Part shown: in pieces, positions 35,845 to 44,092 of the stretch | How positions within the stretch are numbered: position 1 is the first letter of the stretch | How the letters are laid out: each line of letters starts with the position of its first letter | Made by a program: the position numbers and the translations under genes | Notes under the pieces: model-generated | Told to the model about the DNA's origin: nothing | Database searches by the model: none | Seen by the model: only the letters and a program-made list of their open reading frames with translations | Assembly: GCF_006968745.1 (NCBI RefSeq) | Contig: NZ_CP030118.1 | Location: 4,645,904 to 4,709,903 of the forward strand | DNA length: 64,000 nucleotides | Source of the DNA: Brasilonema sennae CENA114 | GTDB lineage: Bacteria > Cyanobacteriota > Cyanobacteriia > Cyanobacteriales > Nostocaceae | Direction of reading: 5' to 3'

Positions 35845-36228
35845 ATGATTGCAAAGCGCTCTCAGTTATTTCGGGTACTCATAGTTACCATAGTTGCGAG
35901 TCTTGGTTTTGCTGGAGAGGTTACAGCACACCACGGCTATGACACAACCTATGATGTCGGACATCCACGGACAATCACAGGGGTGATTAAAGCAGTGAGA
36001 TATACGAATCCTCACATTCGTATGCAGCTTCAAACAACTGGAAAGTTAAGGCGAGTTTGGAGGATTGACTTACCATCACCTACCCAAGCCGAACGGCGAG
36101 GATTAACCCGAAGCTTTTTGAAGGTAGGAGCAACTGCAACTGTGGTAGGATGGCCGGCTTATGATGGTTCCAACGAAATGGGCGCGTCGCAAATCACAAT
36201 TGGTGGAAAGACTGTACAGGTGAACTGA
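35845..36228 (+). CDS. Exported DUF6152 protein (copy 1)
   Basis: A 127-residue periplasmic protein. Signal peptide about residues 1-28, with mature protein starting near AHHGYDTTYD. The family pattern is seen: HHG close to the cleavage site, ITGVIKAVRYTNPHIRMQL (small OB-like beta barrel), LPSPTQAERRGLTRSFLKVG and a final GASQITIGGKTVQ. DUF6152 has no known function; the conserved His pair suggests metal binding (inference). A paralogue follows after 39 bases, then a membrane protein, all on the same strand, indicating an operon. Confidence 0.8.
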   Translation: MIAKRSQLFRVLIVTIVASLGFAGEVTAHHGYDTTYDVGHPRTITGVIKAVRYTNPHIRMQLQTTGKLRRVWRIDLPSPTQAERRGLTRSFLKVGATATVVGWPAYDGSNEMGASQITIGGKTVQVN

Positions 36229-36267
36229 GCAAAACGGTACAAAACTTAACAAAAGCAGGGGACTCGA

Positions 36268-36678
36268 ATGATGGATGATCAGCAACAGCCAAACAAAGCC
36301 ATGCTCAAAAAAAGTTTTGTGCAGGCTGCACTGACTGCGGCAACAATTGCAACTTTCTTAGCTTCTGGAACTGAAAGTGCTAGCGCACACCACGGCTGGA
36401 GTGAGTACAACAACGAGCAAACACTCAATCTGACTGGAAAAATCCAGAATGTGAAGTACGATAATCCACACACCACAATAGAAGTGAAAACAGATGATAA
36501 TAAGGTATGGCAAGCAGTCCTAGCACCACCTGCCCGATTGCAAAGACGTGGGTTAGCCCAAGGGGCTTTGCAGGTTGGGCAGCAAGTGAAATTAGTAGGA
36601 TACCCTCATCGCACTGAAACCAGTGAAATGAGAGCAGAGCGAATCACTATAGGTAAACAAACAGTAGAACTACGCTGA
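36268..36678 (+). CDS. Exported DUF6152 protein (copy 2)
   Basis: A 136-residue paralogue of the preceding gene: signal peptide (about 1-43, long charged N-terminus MMDDQQQPNKAMLKKS), then AHHGWSEYN, LTGKIQNVKYDNPHTTIEVK, LAPPARLQRRGLAQGALQVG and ERITIGKQTVEL. Spacing of the conserved blocks equals copy 1, so both are full length. The stop TGA overlaps the next ATG by one base (TGATG), so it is translationally coupled to the DUF6644 membrane protein. Confidence 0.8.
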   Translation: MMDDQQQPNKAMLKKSFVQAALTAATIATFLASGTESASAHHGWSEYNNEQTLNLTGKIQNVKYDNPHTTIEVKTDDNKVWQAVLAPPARLQRRGLAQGALQVGQQVKLVGYPHRTETSEMRAERITIGKQTVELR

Positions 36679-37169
36679 TGAACCTTGCTGATACAAGCTG
36701 GTGGTTGTGGTTAGAAAACAGTGCCTTGTCCTCAACAATTCGCCAGTGGCTATGGCTTTACCCAATGATCGAAACAACACACATTCTTGGTTTAGCCATT
36801 GTCTTTGGCTCAGTTGCTCTGTTCGATTTCAGGTTACTTGGTTTCTCCCGTCACCTGTTGGTAACAGATATGGCACGATACCTCTTGCCCTGGGCTTACC
36901 TAAGTTTTGCGGTTGTCGTGCTGTCAGGTTTTTTCCTGTTTGCAGTAGATGCAACCGAAATAGCAGCAAATCCAGCTTTTCGTCTGAAGCTTCTGCTATT
37001 GTGTGCCGCTGGGATGAATGCGGCTTTTTTTCATGGAGTGGCTTTGAAGTCCGTTAAGTTTTGGAACCGGGGTGTGAAAGCTCCAGTAGTGGTTAGGGCG
37101 ATCGCAGTCATTTCCCTTGTGCTTTGGACTGGTGTGATTATTTGTGGTCGCCTCATTGCATACGTTTAA
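36678..37169 (+). CDS. DUF6644-type integral membrane protein
   Basis: A 163-residue protein with four or five membrane segments (about 17-45, 65-90, 98-115 and 140-160). It contains WLYPMIETTHILGLAIVFG, where His in a first helix and a later FHG histidine could be heme or metal ligands, as suggested for the DUF6644/DUF2214-like families (inference). It is coupled by one base to the second DUF6152 gene. The stop codon lies at the first bases of a heptamer STRR array, so the operon ends here. Function unknown. Confidence 0.7.
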   Translation: MNLADTSWWLWLENSALSSTIRQWLWLYPMIETTHILGLAIVFGSVALFDFRLLGFSRHLLVTDMARYLLPWAYLSFAVVVLSGFFLFAVDATEIAANPAFRLKLLLLCAAGMNAAFFHGVALKSVKFWNRGVKAPVVVRAIAVISLVLWTGVIICGRLIAYV

Positions 37170-37280
37170 CAGTTATCAGTTACCAGTTACCAGTTATCAG
37201 TTATCAGTTACCAGTTACCAGTTATCAGTTATCAGTTATCAGTTATCAGTTGTTACTGTTTACTGTTCACTGTTCACTGG
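37168..37280. repeat. Heptamer STRR array (CAGTTAT / CAGTTAC)
   Basis: About twelve 7-base units directly after the DUF6644 gene, then a GTTTACT/GTTCACT tail. Read on the plus strand it encodes SYQLSV-type peptides and falsely extends the M28 peptidase frame upstream. Confidence 0.9.
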
Positions 37281-37308
37281 TTTAAGATTTCTAGCTGTAA
37301 GTATAAAG

Positions 37309-38589
37309 GTGATAAACACGAAATTCCAATCAATTCTTTTGGTAAACAGACAAGCAAAATTATGGTTACAAACTGCACTTGTAGCTGTTTTGGTTGCACT
37401 TCCCACGGCTTGCGTTGCACAACAGTCAAATCGTGCCAGAGAACTTACCCAGTCTCAAGCTGTCGTTGATGCTCAGGAGTCCAACCGCACTTTTGCAGAT
37501 GTGCAAGCTTTAGTAAATTTTGGTCCGCGAGTGGCTGGGACACCAGTCATGGAAAAGGCAAGCGCCTATCTGATTGATGAGTATCGCAAAGCTGGCTATG
37601 TGACTGAAGTCCAAACTTTTACTTATCCTAAATTTCAAGACTTAGGCTCAAATTTGACTGTTGATGGAGCGACAGTTGAGGGGAAAGCGCTCAATGGTAC
37701 AGTTCCTGGAAAATTAAATGCGCCACTGGTAGCGGTTCCTAATGTTGGACGCAAAGCTGACTTTGCTGCTGTGAATGTCAAGGGTGCTGTTGCGATTGTC
37801 CGGCGCGGTGAAATTCGTTTTTCTGAAAAAGCGAAAAATGCCTCTGCTGCTGGGGCTGTTGGTTTGGTGATTGTCAACAATCAGCCATCGGATGTGTACG
37901 GGACACTTGGTGAGGAGGTAAAAATTCCTGTCCTGGCGCTTTCTGGTCAGCAAGGAAATCCCTTAATTCAACGTGTGCAAAGTGTACCCCTGAATATTAG
38001 TTTGAATGTGAACGCCCAACGACGTGTTGTCACAGGGCGTAACATTATAGCACATCTTGAAGGTGTAACTGCGCCCAAAATTATTCTAGGTGGACATTAC
38101 GACTCAGTACCTGGTTCTCCAGGAGCAAACGATAATGCTTCAGGAACAGCAGTTGTCCTGGCTGTTGCCCGTAATCTATCTAATACGCCAACTGCTCGTC
38201 AAGCCTGGTTCATCGCTTTTGATGGTGAAGAAGATGGGCTGCACGGTTCACGAGCTTTTGTGAATGGGGCTAACTCACAGTTTCTTTCTGGGCTGAAAGC
38301 TATGGTCAATTTCGATATGGTTGGCGTGAACGAGCAGTTAAGAATTGGTGGTACGTCATCTTTAACAAGATTTGCACAAAATCTTGCTCCGCAAGTGAAA
38401 ACCTTTGGCTCTTCTGGCGGTAGCGATCACGCATCGTTTGCTAATAAGGGCGTGCCAGTCATGTTCTTCTACCGGGGTCAAGAGCCGAACTACCACACAC
38501 CAAATGATAAAAAGGTAGACCCAAAACTATTAAATGAAACAACTCAAATAGCGCTGAATCTTGTTAAGCAAATTGTTAACGCTAACTAG
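37309..38589 (+). CDS. Exported M28-family zinc aminopeptidase with PA domain
   Basis: About 426 residues. GTG 37309 is chosen because the frame upstream of it only translates the STRR array; TTG 37339 is an alternative. The N-terminal hydrophobic segment ends in LPTAC, a probable lipobox. A protease-associated domain (about residues 105-225) interrupts the M28 fold. The two-zinc site is intact: GGHYDS (His, Asp), ANDNASG (Asp), FDGEEDGLHGS (catalytic Glu pair) and a late YHTPND (His). It should trim peptides in the periplasm or outside. No partner genes are evident. Confidence 0.87.
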   Translation: MINTKFQSILLVNRQAKLWLQTALVAVLVALPTACVAQQSNRARELTQSQAVVDAQESNRTFADVQALVNFGPRVAGTPVMEKASAYLIDEYRKAGYVTEVQTFTYPKFQDLGSNLTVDGATVEGKALNGTVPGKLNAPLVAVPNVGRKADFAAVNVKGAVAIVRRGEIRFSEKAKNASAAGAVGLVIVNNQPSDVYGTLGEEVKIPVLALSGQQGNPLIQRVQSVPLNISLNVNAQRRVVTGRNIIAHLEGVTAPKIILGGHYDSVPGSPGANDNASGTAVVLAVARNLSNTPTARQAWFIAFDGEEDGLHGSRAFVNGANSQFLSGLKAMVNFDMVGVNEQLRIGGTSSLTRFAQNLAPQVKTFGSSGGSDHASFANKGVPVMFFYRGQEPNYHTPNDKKVDPKLLNETTQIALNLVKQIVNAN

Positions 38590-38676
38590 TTTTGTGGTTG
38601 AGGAAAACGGCGCTTGTCTCCAATGATTCTGTGTCAAAACATCCTCATTTATAAAAAATTTACTAGGAAATCTACA

Positions 38677-39468
38677 ATGTCCTCTGTTTTTTCTTTGAAG
38701 AAGTCTCTCACTAGTTTGTCTTTGGTCTCTCTGGGAGCTGCAACGGCTCTGTTGGGGGCACATTTTATGCCTACAAATCCAGTACTGTCTCAGCAAGCAA
38801 TCGCTCAATTGCCTTCTGCACCAATTGGCAACACAGATACTAATTTTGTTGCTTCTGCGGTAGAAAGAACCGGATCTGCTGTGGTGCGGATTGACTCTAC
38901 GCGCACTTTAAGAAATCCATATACGAATGGTAGACGGGTGGCAAGAGGTACAGGTTCGGGGTTTATTATTAGGTCGAATGGTCTGATTCTGACAAATGCT
39001 CACGTTCTTGGTGGAGCAGATAGAGTAAGTGTAACTTTGAAAGACGGTCGTAGCTTCACAGGTCGAGTTTTAGGGCAAGATAGATCAACAGATGTGGCAG
39101 TAGTCCAAATACAGGCTAATAATCTCCCTGTGGTCAGTCTTGGTAATTCCGACCAGTTGAAACCTGGAGAATGGGCGATTGCCATTGGTAACCCTCTAGG
39201 TTTAGACAACACTGTGACAGTCGGCATTATTAGTGGAACAGACCGTTCTAGCCGTGCTTTTGGTTCCCGAGGTCGGGGAGTTGGGTTTATCCAGACAGAT
39301 GCTGCAATTAACCCTGGTAACTCAGGCGGACCACTGCTGAATCAACGAGGGCAAGTCATTGGTGTGAATACTGCTATTATTCAAGGTGCCCAAGGACTGG
39401 GATTTGCAATTCCGATTAACTTAGCCCAGCAAATTGCTAACCAATTGATTGCTCAAGCGGCGGCTTAA
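38677..39468 (+). CDS. Exported trypsin-like (Deg/HtrA-type) protease without PDZ domain
   Basis: A 263-residue protease with a signal peptide (about 1-41). The catalytic triad is complete: His109 (LTNAHV), Asp139 (RSTDVAV) and Ser216 (NPGNSGGPL). The chain stops right after the protease domain (GFAIPINLAQQIANQLIAQ), where HhoA/HhoB/HtrA of cyanobacteria continue for about 100 residues as a PDZ domain. Loss of PDZ should change oligomerisation and substrate choice. ATG 38677 has AGGAAA upstream; an upstream in-frame start at 38614 adds residues before the signal peptide and is less likely. Confidence 0.87.
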   Translation: MSSVFSLKKSLTSLSLVSLGAATALLGAHFMPTNPVLSQQAIAQLPSAPIGNTDTNFVASAVERTGSAVVRIDSTRTLRNPYTNGRRVARGTGSGFIIRSNGLILTNAHVLGGADRVSVTLKDGRSFTGRVLGQDRSTDVAVVQIQANNLPVVSLGNSDQLKPGEWAIAIGNPLGLDNTVTVGIISGTDRSSRAFGSRGRGVGFIQTDAAINPGNSGGPLLNQRGQVIGVNTAIIQGAQGLGFAIPINLAQQIANQLIAQAAA

Positions 39469-39747
39469 TTGCTCCCGTTGTGCAATGCAATTCGATGGAG
39501 TTTCAATCTGCTAGATAAATCCTCGCTGATTCATTCTGTAACTATCGTTCTGAGGAGCCACTGCGCCCAGGCGTGAATAAGGGCGCTGCCTCTGGTTTGC
39601 GCCCTACCCTGCACCGAAGCCCTATGCCTGCGGCACGGCTGCGTCTATCGGGGATGACCTATGCCCTGCGGGCACGCTTGATTTTTCTATATTTGTTATT
39701 CAATGGGACAATAGTTCTTTGCAATTGTATTTTGTAATTAATTTTAG
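39469..39747. other. Gap with dispersed GC-rich repeats
   Basis: 279 bases containing CCTATGCCTGCGGCACGGC and CTATGCCCTGCGGGCACGC units, of the same class as those at 63950-63990. The final 70 AT-rich bases lead into the SDR gene. No gene. Confidence 0.5.
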
Positions 39748-40524
39748 ATGACTACGCCTCTACAAGTTTTCGTCACTGGTGCAACCGGACGTACTGGTTC
39801 ACTCGTCTGCCAAAAATTGCAACAACATCCCCAGCAGTTTACTCTTCGGGGATTTGCCCGTAATAGTGAGAAAGTTCAGCAATTGTTCGGTACAAAGGAT
39901 AACTTTTTCTTTGGCGATATCCGCGACCCAAAAACTCTCATAAAAGCGTTAGAAGGTTGTTCTACTTTGGTTATTCTCACCAGTGCGACTCCCCAGATGA
40001 AAGGAATGCCACAACCGGGGATGCGTCCTGAGTTTACTTTTCCTAACGATGAAATACCGCAAGTAATTGACTACCAGGGTCAGGTTAACCAAATTGATGC
40101 TGCAAAAGCATCTGGAGTGAATCATATTGTGCTGGTCGGTTCAATGGGTGGCACGAATGAAAATCACCCGCTTAACAGTCTTGGTAATGGCAACATCTTG
40201 ATTTGGAAACGTAAGGCAGAACAGTATTTAATTGATTCTGGTATTGACTATACAATTATTCGCGCTGGGGGTCTATTAGACCAACCGGGAGGAAAACGAG
40301 AACTCCTGGTTGGTAAAAATGATACCATGCTGATTAATCCACCAGACGGGATTCCCACTTCAATTCCGCGTGCAGATGTGGCAGAAGTGGTCGTGCAAGC
40401 TTTGTTGGAACCAAACGCTAGAAACAAGGCGTTTGACTTGATTTCTCAACCAGAAGACGCGCCTGGTACTGTAGTGACCACAGATTTTGTAGCTTTGTTT
40501 GCACAAACGACGCCTGGATTGTAG
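39748..40524 (+). CDS. NmrA-like atypical SDR, NAD(P)-binding
   Basis: A 258-residue Rossmann protein of the SDR_a5/NmrA-like class. The glycine motif TGATGRTGSLV sits at the N-terminus. GDIRDPKTLIKALEGC and HIVLVGSMGGTN follow, and YLIDSGIDYTIIRAGGLLDQPGG is typical of plant and cyanobacterial relatives. The classical YxxxK pair is replaced by an RKAEQYL helix (WKRKAEQYL), as usual in this group. Likely redox sensor or reductase; substrate unknown. It is a single gene, with repeats on both sides. Confidence 0.85.
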   Translation: MTTPLQVFVTGATGRTGSLVCQKLQQHPQQFTLRGFARNSEKVQQLFGTKDNFFFGDIRDPKTLIKALEGCSTLVILTSATPQMKGMPQPGMRPEFTFPNDEIPQVIDYQGQVNQIDAAKASGVNHIVLVGSMGGTNENHPLNSLGNGNILIWKRKAEQYLIDSGIDYTIIRAGGLLDQPGGKRELLVGKNDTMLINPPDGIPTSIPRADVAEVVVQALLEPNARNKAFDLISQPEDAPGTVVTTDFVALFAQTTPGL

Positions 40525-40719
40525 TAAGCACAGTTGTTGCCTTCTGCATCAATCGTAACGCGATTGATGCAGGTTTATGTAATTATTCCGTATGCAAAAG
40601 CCGAAGTAATTTTTTAATTAATTACACCGCCACAAGCTGTATAATTTTCTCAGTGTTAGAGCAATGAGAAGCTCAACAGCAACGTGCGTTTTTTTGATAA
40701 TTCCGGACATTTGGTTGCG

Positions 40720-40790
40720 ATACGCGTTTGGCGTCTGCCCTTTGGGCAATCGCCCTGAGTGAGTCTCCCTGCTGGAGCATCGCCTCTCAC
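40720..40790. repeat. Dispersed repeat, inverted copy of 31928-31999
   Basis: About 70 bases, GCGTCTGCCCTTTGGGCAAT through CTGCTGGAGCATCGC, which match the reverse complement of 31928-31999 with only a few changes. It abuts the kinase remnant and may have replaced its missing 5' part. Confidence 0.7.
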
Positions 40791-41212
40791 CTCAAGCTGA
40801 CATCTGTTATACGAGTTGATCAACCTCTAAACATTATCGGTCATTCTGAGCAGGTTTATCGTCTGATTTCTAACTTAATTATCAATGCGATTCAATACAC
40901 ACCCAAAGGCGGGAAGATAACTATTGTCTTAGATCGAACTGAACATTATGCTGTTATTCAGGTTGAAGATACGGGGATTGGTATTCCCCAAACCGAGCTT
41001 TCTCGAATTTTTGATCGCTTCTATCGGGTGAATAGCGATCGTTTAACGCCCAAGCAATTGTTCAAGCGCACCACGGCAACTTGAATGTGCAAAGCGAATT
41101 AGGCAAAGGTAGCACTTTTACAATTCTATTGCCTTTTGATGTCACTCCGTTTGAAGGTGTTCGTTCTATTTATCGATTCAAATGGCTGTCTCGCCGTCCA
41201 CGTAAATTTTAA
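40790..41212 (+). pseudogene. Remnant of a sensor histidine kinase (HATPase end)
   Basis: Reading from about 40790 gives HSEQVYRLISNLIINAIQYT, VEDTGIGIPQTELSRIFDRFYRVN, then the G2-box region (GGSGLGLAI in relatives) is missing. The frame shifts and continues as QAIVQAHHGNLNVQSELGKGSTFTI to a stop at 41210-41212. The whole N-terminal half is gone, replaced by a dispersed repeat. With deletion and frameshift it cannot make an active kinase. An unrelated-looking MASALW start at 40728 belongs to the repeat. Confidence 0.75.
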
Positions 41213-41346
41213 TAAAAATTTTAAGTAAAATTTTATATTTTTCTTGTGTATATCATCTACCCACAGCACCAACGATATTTGCTAGTCTAAAACTAGTGGC
41301 AAAGCATCAAAACAAAACTTTATTATTGAAAAAAATAACACGCATT

Positions 41347-41850
41347 ATGACGACTTTTGATACGAAAGTAACTCGAACCTATAGCCAAGACGATATACAG
41401 CAGATTCTCCATCTGGCGATCGCTCGTCAAGCTGACGATAACAACAAAGAATTTTCCTACGAGCAACTGCTAGAAATAGCTGGAGAATTGGAAATCTCCA
41501 TAGACACACTTAAACAAGCAGAACAAGACTGGCTAGAACAACACGGAGAAATGCTACAACGACGAGCTTTCAACGCTCATCGTCAAGGTAGATTCAAAAA
41601 GCGTGTTGGTAAGTATGCAATTGTTAACGTCTTTTTATTATCTCTGAATCTACTTGGTGGTGGTGGTCTTTCTTGGTCACTATATATCTTACTCTGCTCT
41701 GTGTTTGCAGTAGGTCTTGATGCTTGGAATACTTTCCAAATCAAAGGCGAAGAATACGAACTTGCTTTCCAAAGATGGCGTCGCAAGCATCAGGTGACAA
41801 AATTCTTTAACACAGCCGTGAGCAAATGGCTCAAGGCGTGGCGCATTTAG
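41347..41850 (+). CDS. 2TM-domain protein
   Basis: A 167-residue protein. The N-terminal half (about 8-80) is a soluble helical region (YSQDDIQQILHLAIARQAD, SYEQLLEIAGELEIS). The C-terminal 2TM domain has two closely spaced membrane helices (about 92-110 and 112-130) with a short Gly-rich turn (LLGGGGLSW), then a basic tail. The family occurs alone or fused to kinases and regulators; here it stands alone. ATG 41347 is preferred to GTG 41296 because the added residues are basic filler. Function unknown, perhaps membrane sensing. Confidence 0.75.
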   Translation: MTTFDTKVTRTYSQDDIQQILHLAIARQADDNNKEFSYEQLLEIAGELEISIDTLKQAEQDWLEQHGEMLQRRAFNAHRQGRFKKRVGKYAIVNVFLLSLNLLGGGGLSWSLYILLCSVFAVGLDAWNTFQIKGEEYELAFQRWRRKHQVTKFFNTAVSKWLKAWRI

Positions 41851-41887
41851 TCACCAGTCACAATTGCAAACATCACCCGTTATTCAA

Positions 41888-42011
41888 ACAGTTACCAGTT
41901 ACCAGTTATCAGTTATCAGTTACCAGTTACAACAGAAAATACGGCTCTGTTTCTTTTGTTAACTGTTTACTGTTCACTGTTCACTGACTCGGCTGTTCAC
42001 TGTTCACTGTT
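41888..42011. repeat. Heptamer STRR array overlapping a gene end
   Basis: CAGTTAC/CAGTTAT units (41890-41932), then GTTTACTGTTCACTGTTCACTG-type units up to 42011 (given here as GTTTACT and GTTCACT). The last units run into the 3' end of the methyltransferase gene and supply its stop codon. Confidence 0.85.
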
Positions 42012-42893
42012 TTTTCCTTTACGACCGAATGCAAAAAAGGAGGTACCATCGTTCCAAATACCTTGCTCTGTCACTAACGCTTCTAATTGAGCATCAAATT
42101 CAGCCTTGATTTCTTGTAGTTGCTCTGATGGAAGCTGGAACAGAGTGTTAGAGAATTTGGGGGCTGGATAGGAATTTATAGTCCACCTTTGCTTTGCCTC
42201 CTCTAAACTAATATAATTACCATACTGCTCGGTTTTAATATCAATCGCTTCAAAACCAGATCGCTCAAGCAGGTTGTGACATTTTTCAGCTGTATCTGCA
42301 GTTGTAGCTGTTGGCTGGCTGAATTCTTGCAAAACGCCATACTTTTCAAAAATCTTCTGCCAAATAACAACTCCAACTAAAGCTGCATCTGCAAGCGCAT
42401 GAAAACCAACTAACCCATTAGGTTTGAGAAATTGCATCCATTGGCGTAATGTGGCTTCCATATCTGTCATCAACGGAAATGCATTCGCGCACAAAATTCG
42501 CTCAAAACTGTTTGCTGGAAAATTTAGTGCTTCAGCATCCGCAAGCTGAAGTTCAACATTGCTTAGACTTAACGCCTCAACCTTGCGCCTAGCAAGAGTT
42601 AGCATCTGGGTTGAAATATCCACACCGACGATTTTACCAGAGGACCCAACTCTTTGAGCAACTTCAATCGCAACATGACCTGTTCCAGTCGCAATATCCA
42701 AAACGTCATATCCAGGGCTGATTTGTGCGTATTCAACCAGACGATGAGCAATCTTTAAATGCCATTGACTTTCATCATAGTTGTGACTTCTCCGATTATA
42801 CACATCCGCTATCTGCTGCTTGTAGTCATTTAACTTAAGTTGTTTAGCCATTAGAGGTTTGAAGTGAGACTGTTTTTTAGAACCTAGACTCAT
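41997..42893 (-). CDS. Class I SAM-dependent methyltransferase
   Basis: A 298-residue methyltransferase. The SAM-binding motif I is VLDIATGTGHVAIEVA (near residue 65), motif II GVDISTQML, and motif III ADAEALNFP. The N-terminal YDESQWHLKIAHRL helix resembles UbiE/Coq5-like enzymes. The C-terminal region (about 200-290) is likely substrate-binding. Substrate unknown. ATG 42851 (MAKQLKL) is an alternative start. The last five or so residues (NSEQ) and the stop lie in an STRR array, so the natural C-terminus was probably replaced or extended by the repeat. Confidence 0.85.
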   Translation of the reverse strand: MSLGSKKQSHFKPLMAKQLKLNDYKQQIADVYNRRSHNYDESQWHLKIAHRLVEYAQISPGYDVLDIATGTGHVAIEVAQRVGSSGKIVGVDISTQMLTLARRKVEALSLSNVELQLADAEALNFPANSFERILCANAFPLMTDMEATLRQWMQFLKPNGLVGFHALADAALVGVVIWQKIFEKYGVLQEFSQPTATTADTAEKCHNLLERSGFEAIDIKTEQYGNYISLEEAKQRWTINSYPAPKFSNTLFQLPSEQLQEIKAEFDAQLEALVTEQGIWNDGTSFFAFGRKGKNSEQ

Positions 42894-43140
42894 GATAAAT
42901 GCTGTTTGGCAAGTGCGACACTTGAGTCATGCTGTAATACAATAGACCTGCCTCAAAAATCTACTTTTATTCTTCCTTGTGAGCTTTAGCTGATGAAGTC
43001 TCCAACAAAAGTCAATTTCTTGGAACATAAAATCACAGATAGACACAAATAAATTATCTGTATTTATCTGCGTCTCTCTGCGGTACAAAAATCCAGATAG
43101 CTAGTTACATCTACCATACAATAGAACAAAATTACTCAAA

Positions 43141-44007
43141 GTGAATCAAAAGAATCAAAGCTTTCCATTTCATTTAATTCTAGCAGTTTTAATTCTTTTT
43201 TTTGTCATAAAATTATTCGTTAATAAGCCTGTAATTCCAATTTTTGGTTTTCATGGCGTTCTTCCGGCTAATACTCCTACTTCTCAATTGCAAAATATGC
43301 ACTACCCTGAAAAAGAGTTAGAGAAAGTATTAGAGCATTTCGTGAGTAATAACTACTGGTTTTTAACCACTCAAGAGTTATATGATTATTTTATCAAAAA
43401 ACATAAAAAAGTACCAAAAGAACATTCCAATCAAAAACCAATAATGATTTCATTTGATGACGGATATCAAACAGTACACACGAACTTACTACCGATTTTG
43501 TCTAAGCTTGAAAATAAATACAGTCAAAAAATCAAAGTAGTCTTGTTTATCAACCCAGGCATTATGGAACGAAAAGAAAGTACTTCTACTCACTTAGACT
43601 GCCAGGATTTACGAGAAGGTTTGAAAAAAGGTTTTTATGATATTCAATCTCATGGCTTCAATCATAAAAACTTAATGACATTGAGTCGTCGCGAGTTAGT
43701 TAAAGAACTTCAGCAAGCCCAGATTAAACTGAGACAATGTACCCAAGATTTAGATCCACAACAGCAAGTAGCGTCTCATCTGGCTTATCCTTACGGAGCC
43801 TCTAATAAACAGGTGCGATACTATGCATCTAAATATTATTTATCAGCGTATCTATACAATGACAAAATACTTGATTACGACTGCAAGCAAAACTACTATG
43901 AAATTCCTCGTATTCCAGTTAATCGACAAATGCCATTTCAACAAATGCTGGAAATAGCTGAAGGTTTTCAGCAAGACAAGAGTTTACAAAAATGTGAAGT
44001 ACAATAG
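43141..44007 (+). CDS. Polysaccharide deacetylase (NodB/CE4-type), membrane-anchored
   Basis: A 288-residue protein with an N-terminal membrane anchor (about 11-30, FHLILAVLILFFVIKLFV). The extracytoplasmic NodB domain shows GFHGV, MISFDDGY (motif 1, the Asp-Asp pair), QSHGFNH (motif 2, zinc His) and HLAYPYGASN (motif 3). It should remove N-acetyl groups from a surface glycan or peptidoglycan. GTG is the start. The next gene, on the same strand 85 bases later, encodes a membrane acyltransferase-like protein, so the pair may edit acetylation of one glycan (inference). Confidence 0.87.
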   Translation: MNQKNQSFPFHLILAVLILFFVIKLFVNKPVIPIFGFHGVLPANTPTSQLQNMHYPEKELEKVLEHFVSNNYWFLTTQELYDYFIKKHKKVPKEHSNQKPIMISFDDGYQTVHTNLLPILSKLENKYSQKIKVVLFINPGIMERKESTSTHLDCQDLREGLKKGFYDIQSHGFNHKNLMTLSRRELVKELQQAQIKLRQCTQDLDPQQQVASHLAYPYGASNKQVRYYASKYYLSAYLYNDKILDYDCKQNYYEIPRIPVNRQMPFQQMLEIAEGFQQDKSLQKCEVQ

Positions 44008-44092
44008 GCGTAATGAAACATTTTCAATCAACTTTGAGTATGAAATAAATAATGTATTACAGCTAAAACATAGGAATTAGGATGAGATTTTT

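Noticed and set aside
37144..37308. N-terminal extension of the M28 peptidase (SYQLSV repeats)
   Set aside because: It only translates the heptamer STRR array and overlaps the DUF6644 gene end.
40728..40789. MASALW start fused to the kinase remnant
   Set aside because: These codons come from a dispersed repeat with an inverted copy at 31928-31999.
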